Assembly: GCA_030737835.1 (NCBI GenBank)
Contig: CM060857.1
Span: 12,225,496-12,289,495, forward strand
Direction of reading: 5' to 3'
Length of the DNA: 64,000 bases
From: Acorus gramineus
Lineage: Eukaryota; Streptophyta; Magnoliopsida; Acorales; Acoraceae
Shown here: one piece after another, positions 1 to 11,969 of the stretch
Layout of the letters: every line of letters starts with the position of its first letter
Numbering within the stretch: the first letter of the stretch is position 1
Made by a program: the position numbers and the translations under genes
The notes under the pieces: generated by a model
Database searches by the model: none
What the model was told of the DNA's origin: nothing
What the model saw: the letters and a program-made list of their open reading frames with translations, nothing else

Positions 1-806
1 GAACAATCATGATTTTTGTATAGTCCTTCAGGGATAGAACAAAATAAAATTTTACATGATCCTTCAAAGATTCATATAATCATAATTTTTGTACAGTCCT
101 TCAGGGATAAAATAAAATAAAATTTGTATGATCCTTCATAGATACAATATAATAATAGTCCTTCAGGGACATTTTTAATCATATCTTTTACATGATTCTT
201 CAAGGATCCATGTAATAATTTTTGTCGTCCTTCAGGGATAAAATAAAAATCAGAATTTTACATGATCCTTCAGGGATAGAATAAAATTTGCATGGTCTTA
301 ATTGGAACACATTATTCATAACTTCTACATGGTCCTTCAGGGATCCATGTAATTACAATTTTTGTATGATCCTATAGGGACACATGACATTGTAACATTA
401 AAATGAATTTCAAATCAAATATAAATATCAAATTAATTGATATTTGTGAGAACTTCTGGTTCTACACATAGATGTATAATATTTAAATTTTAATAAAAGA
501 TGACAAACATGAAACAGTTACATGAAAAATAAATAATCAAATGATAGATGCCGCATACTGTTGCATGAGAAAATTGCATACTAGTTTTCATAAATTAATC
601 ATATCATAACATATGTATGAAAAATTTTGATAATTTTCATACGGTTCCATGCATATTGAAAAAAAAAAATTAATCATATGTATGTAGTAGATGATTTACA
701 TAAAAATACATAACATCAAAGGAGAGTATATTTTTTGATATAGATCATTAAGAACCCATCGATACAAACCTTTCTCTTTAACAAAGAGCTTCTCGTGCTG
801 ATAACG
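1..806 (-). mobile_element. Leader/internal part of a minus-strand LTR retrotransposon, cut by window edge
   Basis: This lies just inside the LTR at 807-1116 and, read on the minus strand, is the untranslated leader and start of the internal region. Next to the LTR the minus strand reads AACACGTTATCAGCACGA, which sits where a primer-binding site belongs. I recall similar text downstream of plant Ty1/copia-type LTRs, so that class is a guess. Positions 1-380 hold about ten loose copies of a unit containing TCCTTCAGGGA with AT-rich spacers. No gag or pol reading frame is visible; the rest of the element would be left of position 1. Confidence 0.6.
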
Positions 807-1116
807 TGTTGTGAACTAAATAGAATATAAATACATAAGAGTATATAAACAAAGCACACAAGTATATAGAGAAGAGAAGTAGAGAGAGATTCTTATTCAC
901 TATTTGTTGGTTGAATACAAGAGAGAACCCCTCTATTTATAGGGTGCATAGAGGAATCCCAAAGGTGGAGAGTTACAAGTCTATAGAGGTGAGGGGGAGA
1001 TAGTGGGGCACTAATGGGAGTGTTATGGAATAGAAGAGTGGGGGAGGTTATGGAGTTGAAGAGTGGGGGAGGTTATAGATTAGAGAAGTGGTGGTTATCC
1101 ACCATATCTCACAACA
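807..1116 (-). repeat. 5' LTR of an LTR retrotransposon (minus orientation)
   Basis: The 310-bp segment begins TGTTGTGA and ends TCACAACA, the TG...CA inverted ends expected of an LTR. On the minus strand it has a TATA-like CTATAAATAGAGG, then a CT-rich stretch, then the putative primer site immediately after its end. A 28-bp GA-rich phrase (GAGTGGGGGAGGTTATGGA) is tandemly repeated near 1035-1080. The second LTR is outside the window, so the target duplication cannot be checked and a solo LTR cannot be excluded. Confidence 0.65.
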
Positions 1117-1510
1117 TTACGCAAATTAATTAAATTTTTGTTATTTTTTTGAGAAAATTACAAACCACACAATTGTTTTTTGTTCCGTTCACTTTAAATA
1201 AAGTGATAATAAAATTGTGGATAAGAGAAAAAAAAGTTATGACTTTCTAAGTAAAACTTCAAAACCCTCATAGATTGTTTGTGTTTGAGAATGTGTGATA
1301 GCGTGTGTATGATATGATAGATGTGACAAGTATTAACTTAATTAAGTATTTATAAAAAAATGATACAAAAGGATATCTCTATTTCTTAGCATTTATGAAC
1401 CGTGATAAATAATTTTAGACCTTTTCAAAATTACTATCAAGATTTATACTAATTTATCCAAGCATAACTAATTAATTATGATGGTTTATTATAACAAAAC
1501 AGACAATTTT
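1117..1510. mobile_element. Decayed Tourist/Harbinger-like MITE fragment
   Basis: This piece carries phrases shared with the better preserved MITEs at 10769 and 25476, such as GTGATAATAAA, TGTGGATAAGAG, GATAGATGTGACA and TTTATCCAAGCATAACTA, in the same order. Terminal inverted repeats are not recognisable, so the limits are approximate. Confidence 0.35.
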
Positions 1511-1953
1511 TTTTCCTATTCTCCTTAAATTTGGGTTATTCCTCACCCCACAACAGGTGGATTATAAAATAGCTTATACATATCCACCTTTTGGTGGATA
1601 ATTTAGACATCGTTATCAACCACCAACTAATTCGTAATCAATCAATTTTTCAAACAAGTTACGAATTGCAAGTCTGTCTAACTAGTAATATTTAATCGAA
1701 TTATCGAATGTTTATTTTTATAAAGTGATTCACGTGATAATTTAATTTATGTAGTGTGGACCATTAATTAAAAAGTTACTCATCTTTTTGTCTGAAAAGT
1801 CAAAAACTTCGGATTTAGCACAAAAAACGTGTATTGACTTGAAATTTAAGCATGTTGACTTCGTTATTTATGTACATTAGCGAATTTTATTAGCCAAATC
1901 GTTAGGAAGATCAAATGCTAAATCACTATCTATGTTTCTTAACTTATTTTTTA

Positions 1954-2481
1954 GGGAAAAATCCAAATAACTCTATGCAAACTATCTGAAATTCATATGA
2001 TGCCCTGATGTTTCTTAAAGTCCATATAACCCCCTTATAATATCTATGTAAGTAAACTATTGAATTATATAAATCTAAAATAAACTACTGAGTTACAGAT
2101 GGAAAAATATTATGTGAATTTTTTATTTAGTTAACATTGAATGAAAACACTGTATATCCAAAACCCTCTACAATTTGTTAAAAATGTAAAAAACCATATG
2201 TAAATGATGATTTTACCTCTCTAGATAGATTATAAAACTCTATCCGAAAATGTAAAGATTTCATTTAAAGAGAATTTTTAATATTTTTAACACATTGTAA
2301 AGATTTTTTTAATATATTATGTTTTCATCTTGGATTAAGCAGACAGATCTATAATGAAAATTTAACTCACACGACTATTTTGATTTACATGGGTGTTTCT
2401 AGATGGTTATATAGATTTTAAGAAAAATAGGGGTTTATATAAATTTTGAACAATGTATTGGAGGTTACATGGATTTTTCCC
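1954..2481. mobile_element. Non-autonomous element, ends GGGAAAAATCCA / TGGATTTTTCCC
   Basis: The 528-bp segment has 12-bp perfect inverted ends and is flanked by T-rich runs that may be the target duplication. Its inside has the same phrases as elements at 31024 and 44934, for example CCCTCTACAATTTGTTAAAAATG and a paired AACACATTGTAAAG, which give it a fold-back character. It encodes nothing. Confidence 0.6.
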
Positions 2482-3235
2482 TTTTTTTTAATTTGTGGAT
2501 CTTGATTTAAACAAGAGGATTAGAAAGAAAAAGAGAGTTTGGAAAAAGACACTGACTTTTTGAGAGAATATCTAAAGGGCCCACAGATGGAGCAGGAGAT
2601 CTGTGAAGTTCAATTAATCCGACTGCTTGCATCAATCATGGTGGCATTGAATAAGATACAAAAAATATTATGTATAATCTTTCGTGCAATTTTTTTATGG
2701 TACTTTTTATTTTTTTGGAAAAGTATATAATTGTGGAATAAAAGACATACTTTTATACTAAGAATGAAATTAATTACATACATCATATTCAAAATCAATA
2801 ATGTTTTTAAGTGATCCGCTCCAATCGTGGAGGCATTTATGTTTTTCATAACTTCCTTATTTATAATCGTTTAGAAAATTGAAAGTCACGTTTTTCTTTT
2901 TCTTTTTTTGTTTATTTTTTATTTCGTTTAAAAAATTGGATCTGTATTTACTCTTTTTTTTTTATTCCGTTCAAAAAATTTGGATTGTTATTCATTTTTT
3001 TATTCAATCATTTTGAATCATTTAATGCTACAAATACACGAAATAGCATATTGATTTTATTTTTTTAATGATTATCATCCATTGTTTTTGTCCATCCATC
3101 GGATTTTGTGTTCGATTGATCAACTATTTCATCAATTGGATTAACATTGTCTGTCGTGTCTGGTTTATATAATGTTTTCTTTATCTTTATTCACTGGGTT
3201 AATAATCACATTGTTTTTTTTTTGTTGAATCTCGT
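2482..3235. other. AT-rich intergenic DNA, no gene seen
   Basis: The stretch consists of T-rich runs and short open frames without family resemblance. A loose duplication of TTTTATTTCGTTTAAAAAATTGGAT occurs near 2917-2985. Confidence 0.5.
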
Positions 3236-3239
3236 GTTG

Positions 3240-4200
3240 GTGTTTCAAATTTAGTTACATGTACAAGTGTAAACGTGTAACTGAATTTTATATGTTTACA
3301 TCTCTCACAACTATTTGTTACGTTTATATAAAAACAGTTACATTTACATTATAGCAGTTACGTTTACTTAAATATTTTACATGCCATGCAATGTTTTAAA
3401 CAATTGTAAAACAAATTATCTCTTCAATAGTCAATAACATTTTATAAAAAATGTTAAATATCTTCTTCGTTGTGTGTTATATTTAACAAATGTTACATTT
3501 AGTTAATAAAAAATAAATTCTGTTACATTCTTCAATCTAAGCTATACAAAAAACATAAAATATCAGCGAGATCTATGTCTTCAGATAATTCATTAAAGTA
3601 TTTAACAAATATTATATACAGTTCATAAAAATGAAACAGTTACATTCATCAAATTAAACTATTTTAAAAAAATAAAAGTCACATTTAACAAAGTTACAAA
3701 TTATGAAAAATAAAAGTTACAATTAACAAATGTTACATACAGCTCGTTGGAAAATTTATAAATTTTAAATTGAATGTTATGCAATTGAAAGCATTTAATT
3801 TGTCAAGTATGAAATGAAATACAGTTACATTAATCAAAAGTAGTTACATTCATCAAAAGGTAGAAGTAGAAGTTGGAGGAGTTCAAACGAGAGCTTGAAA
3901 GGTAGTCAAACCATCTCTATATGATAGAAGGCGACGAGAGAAATCTAGAAGTGACGCGCCAGTTGCCGGAGATGAATAAGTCGACCAAAATAATTATTTT
4001 AAGTGGCGTGTATGTATAAAAGAGACGGTCAAATTTTTTCAAAAAATGAGGGATATGTTTTTAGAGGACGAAAACATATGATATTAAGTGAAAAGTAGTA
4101 TTGTATTTTATCTTTTTAATTTTTTAAAAATGTCAAACAAATAATCAATAAAAAAATACTATCTAATGGGGTTTGTGATGGAGCCTAGGTATCAAGACTC
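3240..4200. mobile_element. MULE-like non-autonomous element, right end, with GTTACATT motif cluster
   Basis: The terminal 40 bases (ending GGTATCAAGACTC at 4200) match the right end of the element at 15544-17330 (ending GTAGCAAGACTC) and, inverted, the left end of the element at 31771. The stretch 3867-3975 (GAGAGCTTGAAAGGTAGT, GGCGACGAGAGAAATC) matches 16960-17020. Upstream, roughly 3250-3860, the word GTTACAT or a close variant recurs about fifteen times. The left end was not found, so the element may be truncated or begin further left. Confidence 0.5.
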
Positions 4201-5743
4201 TAAATGCTCATACGATAAAGACAATAAAAATCATTATACAATTGGTTAATCTAGTGTAATACTACACTAGATTAGTGAATTCTTTGAAATCTTGGAAACA
4301 TGCATCTGGAAAACTACGGGACAACTAGTACATCAGCATGATTTTAAGTATGATGATTGACCTAATCGACCTGTTAATGTTCAACATTGTAAATCTAGCT
4401 CATCATGTCATTAGCATTTAAGCTAGGGTTTGATTGTAACTTGTATTTGGTTTGAGTTGCTCATGTATAAATGTATAATGTAGTTTTCAATCCAGAGGAT
4501 CCCTTTGACACACCAGGTTAAGATTTTTGAGTTAACTATACTATAATGTGTAGTATTATAATAACATGGATATTCCCAACGTCTATATCATCAAATGGTA
4601 TTAAAATGTTATTTTCGTTTTATACTATTATTATATTATGCATTATACCACTACCAAAGCGGACCAAATGAAATAAACTTCCAAAAACATTTCTTTATAA
4701 AACCTACTCATAACCAATTTTCTATAAAAATTGTTTTATTAATTTTTAACAATAAAGATCACTAAAATAAAAACTATAATGTATACCAAACCCCATTATT
4801 TTAAAAAAAACCTTATTTTGTATAATTTAATAATAGATTACTGTGTGTTCACTGTTTTTCATTCTCAATTTTCTCTGTCAACATAAGATGGCTATACAAT
4901 TTTATACCGTACAGTCAATACTTTGTCTTATTAATCATAAAATATATATACCACCATATGGAAACATGTCAGTACCACTACATGTGCAGCAAGTCAGGTT
5001 CCCTTCTGATCTGTTTCCTATGATCCAAACAGATGATCTGTTTTCAGGCCATCTATTTATCTTCTATAGCACATGGACCCCATACAAAGTTTATAAATTA
5101 TTTCAAGCACATTAAATTTTATGATAATGTGTGGAAAAATAATTCCATGGATATTTTTTATTTTCCCAGCTACTATTTATTTATTTATTATTGAGGAATA
5201 TATTTTGTCACATGTTGTAATTATTAAATGCTTTTGACAAAAACATGCATGTGTGTCTTTTACCTTTCTTTTGGTAGTTGTTGAGGCCTCAAATCAGTAA
5301 TATTTGCCAATCACAAATCAACTTTATTTTGTGGTGAAAATTTTATTTTCATTTTTCATTTAAGTGCGCTGCAACCTATGTTTCCTGATTAATTAATATA
5401 CACTATTTAATGTTTAATTTACTCAATTTACATATAATAATCTTCAATTGTGTAACGCATTGGTAGAATTGAAATACCATTTTAGTGTTGTACCTTTCTC
5501 CTGACATCTATTTTTAATCCAAGTCATAACTAAATGTAAAACTAAACAAGAATTGAAATTATTTCCATACCCATTTCTATTAAGGGTTCGGGTGGACTTG
5601 TCTTTCCGCAGGGACACAAGTAAAATCATAATTAGAGAATTACATTTAATTTATTTTATTTTGTATTTTTGTATGAATTTTTAAAATTTAACATATTGAA
5701 GAACAATATACTCGTGGAATAAAAAATAATAAGTATTCATTAG
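4201..5743. other. Intergenic DNA, no gene seen
   Basis: AT-rich sequence. The longest open frame (4843-5115) has no recognisable domain, a non-ATG start and unbiased composition. A short perfect repeat of the word CTAGTGTAATA/TACACTAGATTA forms a small palindrome near 4251-4275. Confidence 0.5.
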
Positions 5744-6166
5744 TAGGGGTGGTAAACGAGCCGAACGAGTCGAGCTTTGACATGTTCAAGCTCGGCTCAT
5801 TTATAAACGAGTCGAGTCGAGCTCAAGCCGAGCCGAGCTCACGAGCCTAGCGTTCTTCTTCATTTTAAGGTTTTTAAGGATTGAAAATAAAATTTTAACC
5901 TAAATGAGTCAAGTTCATGAGCCTAAATGAGCATAGCTTTGTATTAATTTAATGTTCTGATCTTATAAAAGAGTTTAGTCAAGTTTCAACTAATTTTTTT
6001 TATAACACAACGAGTCGAATTTGAACACAAAATGAAGTTCAATCCAGGTCCCGAGCCTAACCGAGCTTTAAAAATTGTTCAAGCTCGCTCATTTGTTTAA
6101 TCGAACGAACCTGAACGAGCTTAAATCGAGTCGAGTCCGAGCGACTTGGTTCGTTTACCAGCCCTA
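5744..6166. mobile_element. hAT-like non-autonomous element with 8-bp target duplication
   Basis: The 423-bp element starts TAGGGGTGGTAAACGA and ends TCGTTTACCAGCCCTA, a 16-bp inverted repeat with one mismatch. It is flanked on both sides by the perfect 8-bp direct repeat TTCATTAG (5736-5743 and 6167-6174). The 8-bp duplication and TAGGG ends point to the hAT superfamily. Inside, both ends are filled with GAGCC/CGAGT words. No transposase is present. Confidence 0.85.
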
Positions 6167-6587
6167 TTCATTAGGTTGAGGGCGTGAGTTGACCTGGTCA
6201 ATGCCCTATGTTGTTATTTGCACCACTTGACTCAGATGCACATAGCTAAACAAAGGGGCCATGCAAGATCTCGAGTGAGACACACAGTTAGAAAAAAATG
6301 TAGTGATTTATCATTGGTTTTCACAACTTATAGATGGCACACAATGTCTCAAAATACTTTCAACACGCACCATATTGGTGTCCCAGTTCAGAAGGTTATG
6401 CGTTAATTTTTCTGTATTCTTTGACGCTACATTGAACGTCCATGAAAGAAACATGTTACGTTTTAATATTGTAGAGTTTTTTTTATCTTAACTAAAATTT
6501 TTTGCAATGTACTTTAATTTTATAATTAGACATAAATTATCACAATTTCAAAATACTTGTACCCCCGTATGGGGTGTGACATTAGGT

Positions 6588-7065
6588 TATTCGCTTTCGA
6601 TAGCTATACTAGGATAGATAACAATCCAGGTTGAATAAGCAACTTTTTGTTTGGTTGTCTTTTTTGTTATTCTTATTGGGAAACGTAAAAATGACTTTTT
6701 TGTTGTTTGGTTCACCTTGGATAAAGTGATGATAAATGGTTGATAAGAGATGAATAAGAGTTTATGATTTTTTAAATGACAATTATACCCCCTGGGAATA
6801 GTGTGAGAGATTGATTTGATAGATGTGACAGTTTTTGGAATCTGTGTGAGTCTGTTAGGTGAGATAAATTTTTTAAAATGACAGAGAAGTGTATTTTTAT
6901 CCATTTGCATAGATAAGCCTTGATAAACAATTCCAACATTTCCTTAGAATAGTTATTAGACCTTATCCTAGCTTATCCAGACATAACTATTAGGGTTTAT
7001 TCTATCAAAATAAATAACTTTTTTTAGCTATTCTTATTTATTCTTTATTATTCTAGTCTTATGTT
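6588..7065. mobile_element. Decayed Tourist/Harbinger-like MITE
   Basis: It contains GTTATTCTTATTGGGAAACG near 6665, GGATAAAGTGATGATAAATGG, GATAGATGTGACAG and CTTATCCAGACATAACTA in the same order as the intact copies at 10769 and 25476 and the right end of the 6.9-kb element ending at 54230. The terminal repeats are eroded, so the limits are estimates. Confidence 0.55.
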
Positions 7066-7099
7066 CCACATCATAGGGGGTAATGTTCTTGATCCATTT

Positions 7100-7595
7100 T
7101 TTTCAAAAGATAACTTTTAAATTAAAATCCTTCCTATAATCCTGACTTATTTATTTTGAATCAGGATTGCTAGGTTTCCAGTCAAACAATACAAGGGACT
7201 CTGGTCCACACAAACCAACCAGTCATGAATCCACCTACAAAAACCGCATGTTTTAATGGATGGCTCTTTCCATGCATGTTCATTTTCTCTTTCTTTTTTC
7301 CTATTTTTTTTTTTTTTGTGATTGAAACATTAGTTCAATTAATTAAGTGGCAAAATCGTTATATCACTCACAACTCAAGCCGACATCCGTCTTTACACGT
7401 GACGCGTGCGGATTTGGATCAACAGAACGTGCGGCATCGGAGCTTTGACTGTAGAGAGTCCACTGAATGGACGGTCTGATCCCCGTATCCACATAGACGT
7501 CTCATTCTGTGTAAGACTCGCATTTCGGGTCTCGGTCACCGTTTTTGTTTTTTTGTGACGTTACGAAAACGGTGGGGGAACAGTCATTTAAAAAA
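7100..7595 (+). promoter_or_regulatory. Probable promoter region of the MCTP gene
   Basis: This lies just upstream of the proposed leader exon. From about 7380 to 7580 base composition shifts from AT-rich to mixed with several CpG-containing words (CACGTGACGCGTGCGG, GTGACGTTACG), as expected of a plant promoter rather than intergenic waste. GTGACG at 7555 resembles a bZIP/TGA-type site. No clear TATA box was found. Confidence 0.4.
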
Positions 7596-7599
7596 AAAA

Positions 7600-7772
7600 A
7601 AAACAAAGCTTTCTCAGCTCAAATGGCGAGAAAACTAAATCTCTCTCTTCGAAAACTTTTTTAGGGTTTCTTTCACTTACACCAATGAAAGCTTTTGTGG
7701 CTCCCAATGAGTTTTTAAAGGCTTGAGATCGACTGAGACGGAGGCATCGAAGGATCTGTGTTAGCTCACAAG
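7600..7772 (+). other. Putative 5' leader exon of the MCTP gene, with two short uORFs
   Basis: A CT-rich, transcript-leader-like stretch ends at a good splice donor, CACAAG|GTGAGAAA, with the intron starting at 7773. A matching acceptor, TGTTTTCAG, ends at 11865, so the leader would join the exon holding the MCTP start codon at 11970. Two short upstream reading frames are visible: 7623-7664 (13 codons) and 7685-7726 (13 codons). The exon is inferred from splice signals and composition only. Confidence 0.45.
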
Positions 7773-10768
7773 GTGAGAAATGGTTTAATCTGAAGATGGA
7801 TTTTGTTTTTTCTCTTTGGGGTTTCTTTGTTTGAAAGTTGTGATTTTTTGGAGGTTCTTTGGGCTCATATTGTTGAAATGAGTGGTTTTGGTTCATTTGG
7901 TTAACTTTTGTGATGTTTGGATGGTTTTTCAACACAAAAAGCTGAAAGATGTGGTTTTTTTTTTGGAATTTTTGAGATTATCTGTCTGTCTCAGTTCTTG
8001 AAATTAGAAGCTCAACATGTCCTGCTTTATGTTTTTGAGGTGTTTTCGGAATTTGAAGTGAAAGGGGTTGCAGTGGTTGATGTTTTCTTCATCTATAGTA
8101 TTATCAGATTGAGAATTGTTTATGATGAGGGATCTGATGGGGTGATCTCTTTTGAGGTGGATTAGAGATCTTTTGAGAAAGATCTGGTTTTTGTTGTGGT
8201 TTCTCTATCTTCCTGTCTTATGTAAATAGTTGATGAAGCCTGTTGTTTCTAGATTTACCCATTTAAAATGCCTAGTGTTTGATTGATATATGTCCTGTTA
8301 GGAGTGGGAGATGGTGTCCAATGGTTATTGTTGCAGATCAGATAATAAGGCAGATGTGGACTTTTATGGTTGAATGAGAGATTAAATTTATCTGATGCAT
8401 CTCAAGTTGTGTGTACTGTGTAGTATCTTGTTCTTCTCGTTGTGTATTATTCTGTTAGACATTAGAGGTTTGATATTTTGATGCATTTCCATGGGGGGTA
8501 TTGAGATGATATTACTCTTCTGTGAATTGGAACAAGCTTTTGGAATTTATGGAACTTTGAAGTGTGTTCTACATTAGATGGACATCCTGTGATTAATAGT
8601 TTTTTTTTTTTTTAATATTTAGAGTATAAAAATCCGACAAGATCTGTAGCAGTAGAAAGAAAAATAAATAGAAGCTGGTTTTTCAATTTGTTATTGAGTG
8701 ATTACTTGAAGAATTTGTTCTCAGGTGTGCTATTGATGCATTCTTAAATTTAAATATCTCATTTTTTTTGTTTCTTATGTTGGAATGGTCCTGCTGAAAC
8801 TTGCATTTTTTTTGTTGATAATTTCAATAATTTAATTTCAAGTTGCTATGATTTCCTTCGTTATTGGTGGATGCTGTTAAGATGAAATCCCTTGGTTCAT
8901 TTTTAATGAATTGCGTAGATTGGATATTTGGATGAGATGAGGATATGGTGAATGATAATATAGACATATAGAGAGTATCAGAAGGTCTAAATCTGGATGA
9001 AATTTGGGGGTGAGGAATATTGATGGAAACAGGAACCACAAGCAGCTAGCTGATTGAAAATTGACTTTCTTGTTTGTGAATTAGTCTGAAGGGTGAGAAT
9101 ATTGACAAGTGTTTACACCATTCTAATGATTTCAATATAAGTTTGCAACATTTGGTTTTAGTTACGGAGTGCATATTGGAAATCAAGAAGACACCAAAAT
9201 AGGGTTGGACCTTTTTTTTATCACCATTCATTGACCTGATGTTGACCCACCCTTCAGATAACGTCAGGGCTTCTGCTTAGAGATAGAATATGGGTAGATG
9301 GTGAGGTTGCTTTGATGTGATAGACAATGTTTCCCTTCCTGGACAAGGCCAGTTGGGGGACCCAGGAAGGTGGCAGAGGCATGAGTGTTGAAATTCAGCA
9401 CTGAAAAACTGCATGGAAATGATGGAATTATGGTTGAAAGCATTTCAGCTGTGTAAACTTTTTATTGCTCGATCATTTTACTATATTAATGTTTGGTGAT
9501 GACTTCTTGCGCTTTTGCCTTTTTTTCAATTCATTGTAATTATTTTAGCATACATTACCTATGGAAATCACTGACAAAAAGAGTTCTTGTTGTTTTCAAG
9601 TTATTTTTATGTATATGATGAATGCAGGAATGCACTAAATAAGAACAAACTAAATTGTTTTGAGGAAACTACTTAGGTGCTTCAGATTCTCTGTTTTTTT
9701 TTTTTTCAATCTGTTTGGCCCTTCAGCACCCTGGATGTAATGCAAGGACTTTCAGCAAGTTACTCTTAAATATCTACTAGAGGAACTTATTTGTAGCTAT
9801 ACATGCACTTGTATTAATGTTTTAGTATGTTTTCTTAGACATTAGAGTACTTATAGATTAAAAAGAGCAGGAGACTATTATTGAAAGATAATAGTGCTAT
9901 ATAATTTGGTCAGAGAGCCACCAGCATAATATGTCAGACATTCAATGCATGTTCTCATATATATATATATATATATTTCATTGTGATGGACTTGGAACTA
10001 TGTGGATCTCTATTTATATTTGTGTGACTTCCAAAATGTATATGATTGAAATGTGGTATCAGTGGTTTCGTTTGAGAGTAATTGATATTTGAAACTTATA
10101 ATCCATTCTTCTTATTAGATTTAAAATTGCTTCTAATCTTCTATTTGGTTGTTTCCAGTGACACTTGTACTCAACAAAAGTAGTTGATATGATCATCCTT
10201 ATTGTTGAATTTAGGAAAGCCAATGCATAATTAAATAGTTACTTGGTTGCTGTTATTATAAAAGGGCATAGAATACGGGGTTGAGGATTTTCTTGAGTTT
10301 GAAGAGAAGTTCAGAAATTTACTTCATTTAGTTGCTATAAATGAATGTGTCTTCACTTTGCCTGATTGACAAAGTACTGGAGCTGGGAGCAGTTGGTGAA
10401 GGTTAATGTCACAGGATGATGGGGAAGCGTAAAAGTTGGGTAGTAGTGAGAGATAATATAAAGCTTATATATTGGGAACAATTATAACCCTGAACAGGCT
10501 GGAGGTGCTCTTTCTAGGCTTCATTCTCATTGTATGCTTGATCTACTCGCCCACAATATGAGCTCTTTAGCGGAAGCTATGATAGGAAAAATGATGCATA
10601 TTTAACATATTACCCCTGCAAAGTTTAATGTACCACTGATGTGCACTGATTTGGAAGGATCAAGTTACTGATAGCATTGTCGTGTTATCTACTAACTGTT
10701 GGATATTATTTGAAAGTCATTACTGCTTTATATGGTTGGCTTGTTATTTTTTGACAATTGAACTCTTA

Positions 10769-11219
10769 GCTCCCGTTTGGATAGAGAATATGATTTATTC
10801 TTGGGTATACAGTTATTCTAACATAAGTGAGTATAAATAAGGATAAAGTAATTTTGTGTTTGGTTGTGTTTTCAATTATTCTTATTGGGAAACATAATAA
10901 TAAAGTTGTTGTTTGGATAAAATGTGAATAAAGTGTGGATAAAGATTTAAAAAAAGTGAAATAATGATGATAGTTGATTTGATTGATGATTTATAAGATG
11001 TGATGACAGTTGATTTGACAGTGGGCCCACGTATTCTTTTGGTGGAATAACCTAGAATAACTTTAATTTCAAGGGTTGGTTGGAATTCATATACTACTTT
11101 ATACCAATTTATCCAGGCATACATTATCTCTGGATATTCTGGGCATCCAAACACCTTATTTAGCATATTCCACCTTATTCTAGATTCTATCTGGGGTTGT
11201 ACTACATCCAAACGGGGGC
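10769..11219. mobile_element. Tourist-like (PIF/Harbinger) MITE with TTA duplications
   Basis: The 451-bp element begins GCTCCCGTTTGGAT and ends ATCCAAACGGGGGC, a 14-bp inverted repeat with one mismatch. The 3-bp direct repeat TTA flanks it (10766-10768 and 11220-11222), as typical of PIF/Harbinger insertions. Its interior shares GTTATTCTTATTGGGAAAC-type text with the right end of the 6.9-kb element that ends at 54230. It lies within the probable leader intron of MCTP. Confidence 0.85.
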
Positions 11220-11300
11220 TTAATGTGCTTACTTTAAACACTTGTGCTTACTCCTATTCATGAAGTAATTCTTTACTGTTCTACCTTTTTCTCGTTATTA

Positions 11301-11537
11301 AGGAGGCGATGGATGTGGGTTTGGGAAGATTATGGGTTTGTAGGAATCTAATTTCTCCAAACTCGTTTTCAAAAAGAAAAAAAAAACTGTAGCTTTAACT
11401 GCAGACACATTTTTAAAAATAAATGTTCAAAAACTAATTTTTTCATAATCTATGGAGAGATAACTTCCTCTAAACTCAGTTTTAAACTCAACTTTTGAGG
11501 AAATACTAATTTCCAAACCCACATCCAAACCCCCCCT
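11301..11537. mobile_element. Small MITE, ends containing GGATGTGGGTTTGG
   Basis: The perfect inverted word GGATGTGGGTTTGG lies at 11311-11324 and, reversed, near 11513-11527, with further G-rich similarity outside it (AGGAGG versus AGGGGG). The inside is AT-rich with paired segments (TCCAAACTCGTTTT / CTCTAAACTCAGTTTT). No clear target duplication is seen; it resembles the nested element at 45104. Confidence 0.6.
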
Positions 11538-11969
11538 AGATCCATGTCATCAATATTAAAAAATAAATAATGAACTATAATTACATGTCTCCACCTAGTA
11601 GTATTTGATATGAAAAATGATCTTTTAAAATGACTTTGTACTATATCAGCCTTACTTAGTATTCCCTAAATATACATATGGAGATTGGACCCTGTTCTGC
11701 ATTTAAATTACACAGAAATTTATTTCAACATATGTTTTGATGTTGTGGATGTGTACTTCTATTTTAATTAGTAAATGGCCAATCTTTCTAAAAACACATG
11801 TTTTCGTGTGCACTTCGTATAACAACTTCCTACCTAAAGTTTGCAGTGTGTCTACTTGTTTTCAGGTGGTGGTGTACTGGTCCCATTTGGAATCCTCAAT
11901 TCCTTTTAGGTTGTTGCGAGCCTCCCACCAACTACAACCACCAAAGAAAATATAACATCCTCCTCCATC

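Larger units (their letters stand above)
7773..11865 (+). other. Putative long intron in the 5' leader of MCTP
   Basis: The segment is T-rich and carries no coding frame of note. It starts GTGAGA and ends TTTTCAG. It contains an AT microsatellite near 9956-9976 and two MITEs (10769-11219 and 11301-11537). If the gene instead starts from a promoter close to 11700, this would be intergenic DNA. Confidence 0.4.

Noticed and set aside
1..380. TCCTTCAGGGA repeats as a regulatory array
   Set aside because: They lie within the leader of an LTR retrotransposon and are irregularly spaced, so they are best seen as element-internal repeats.
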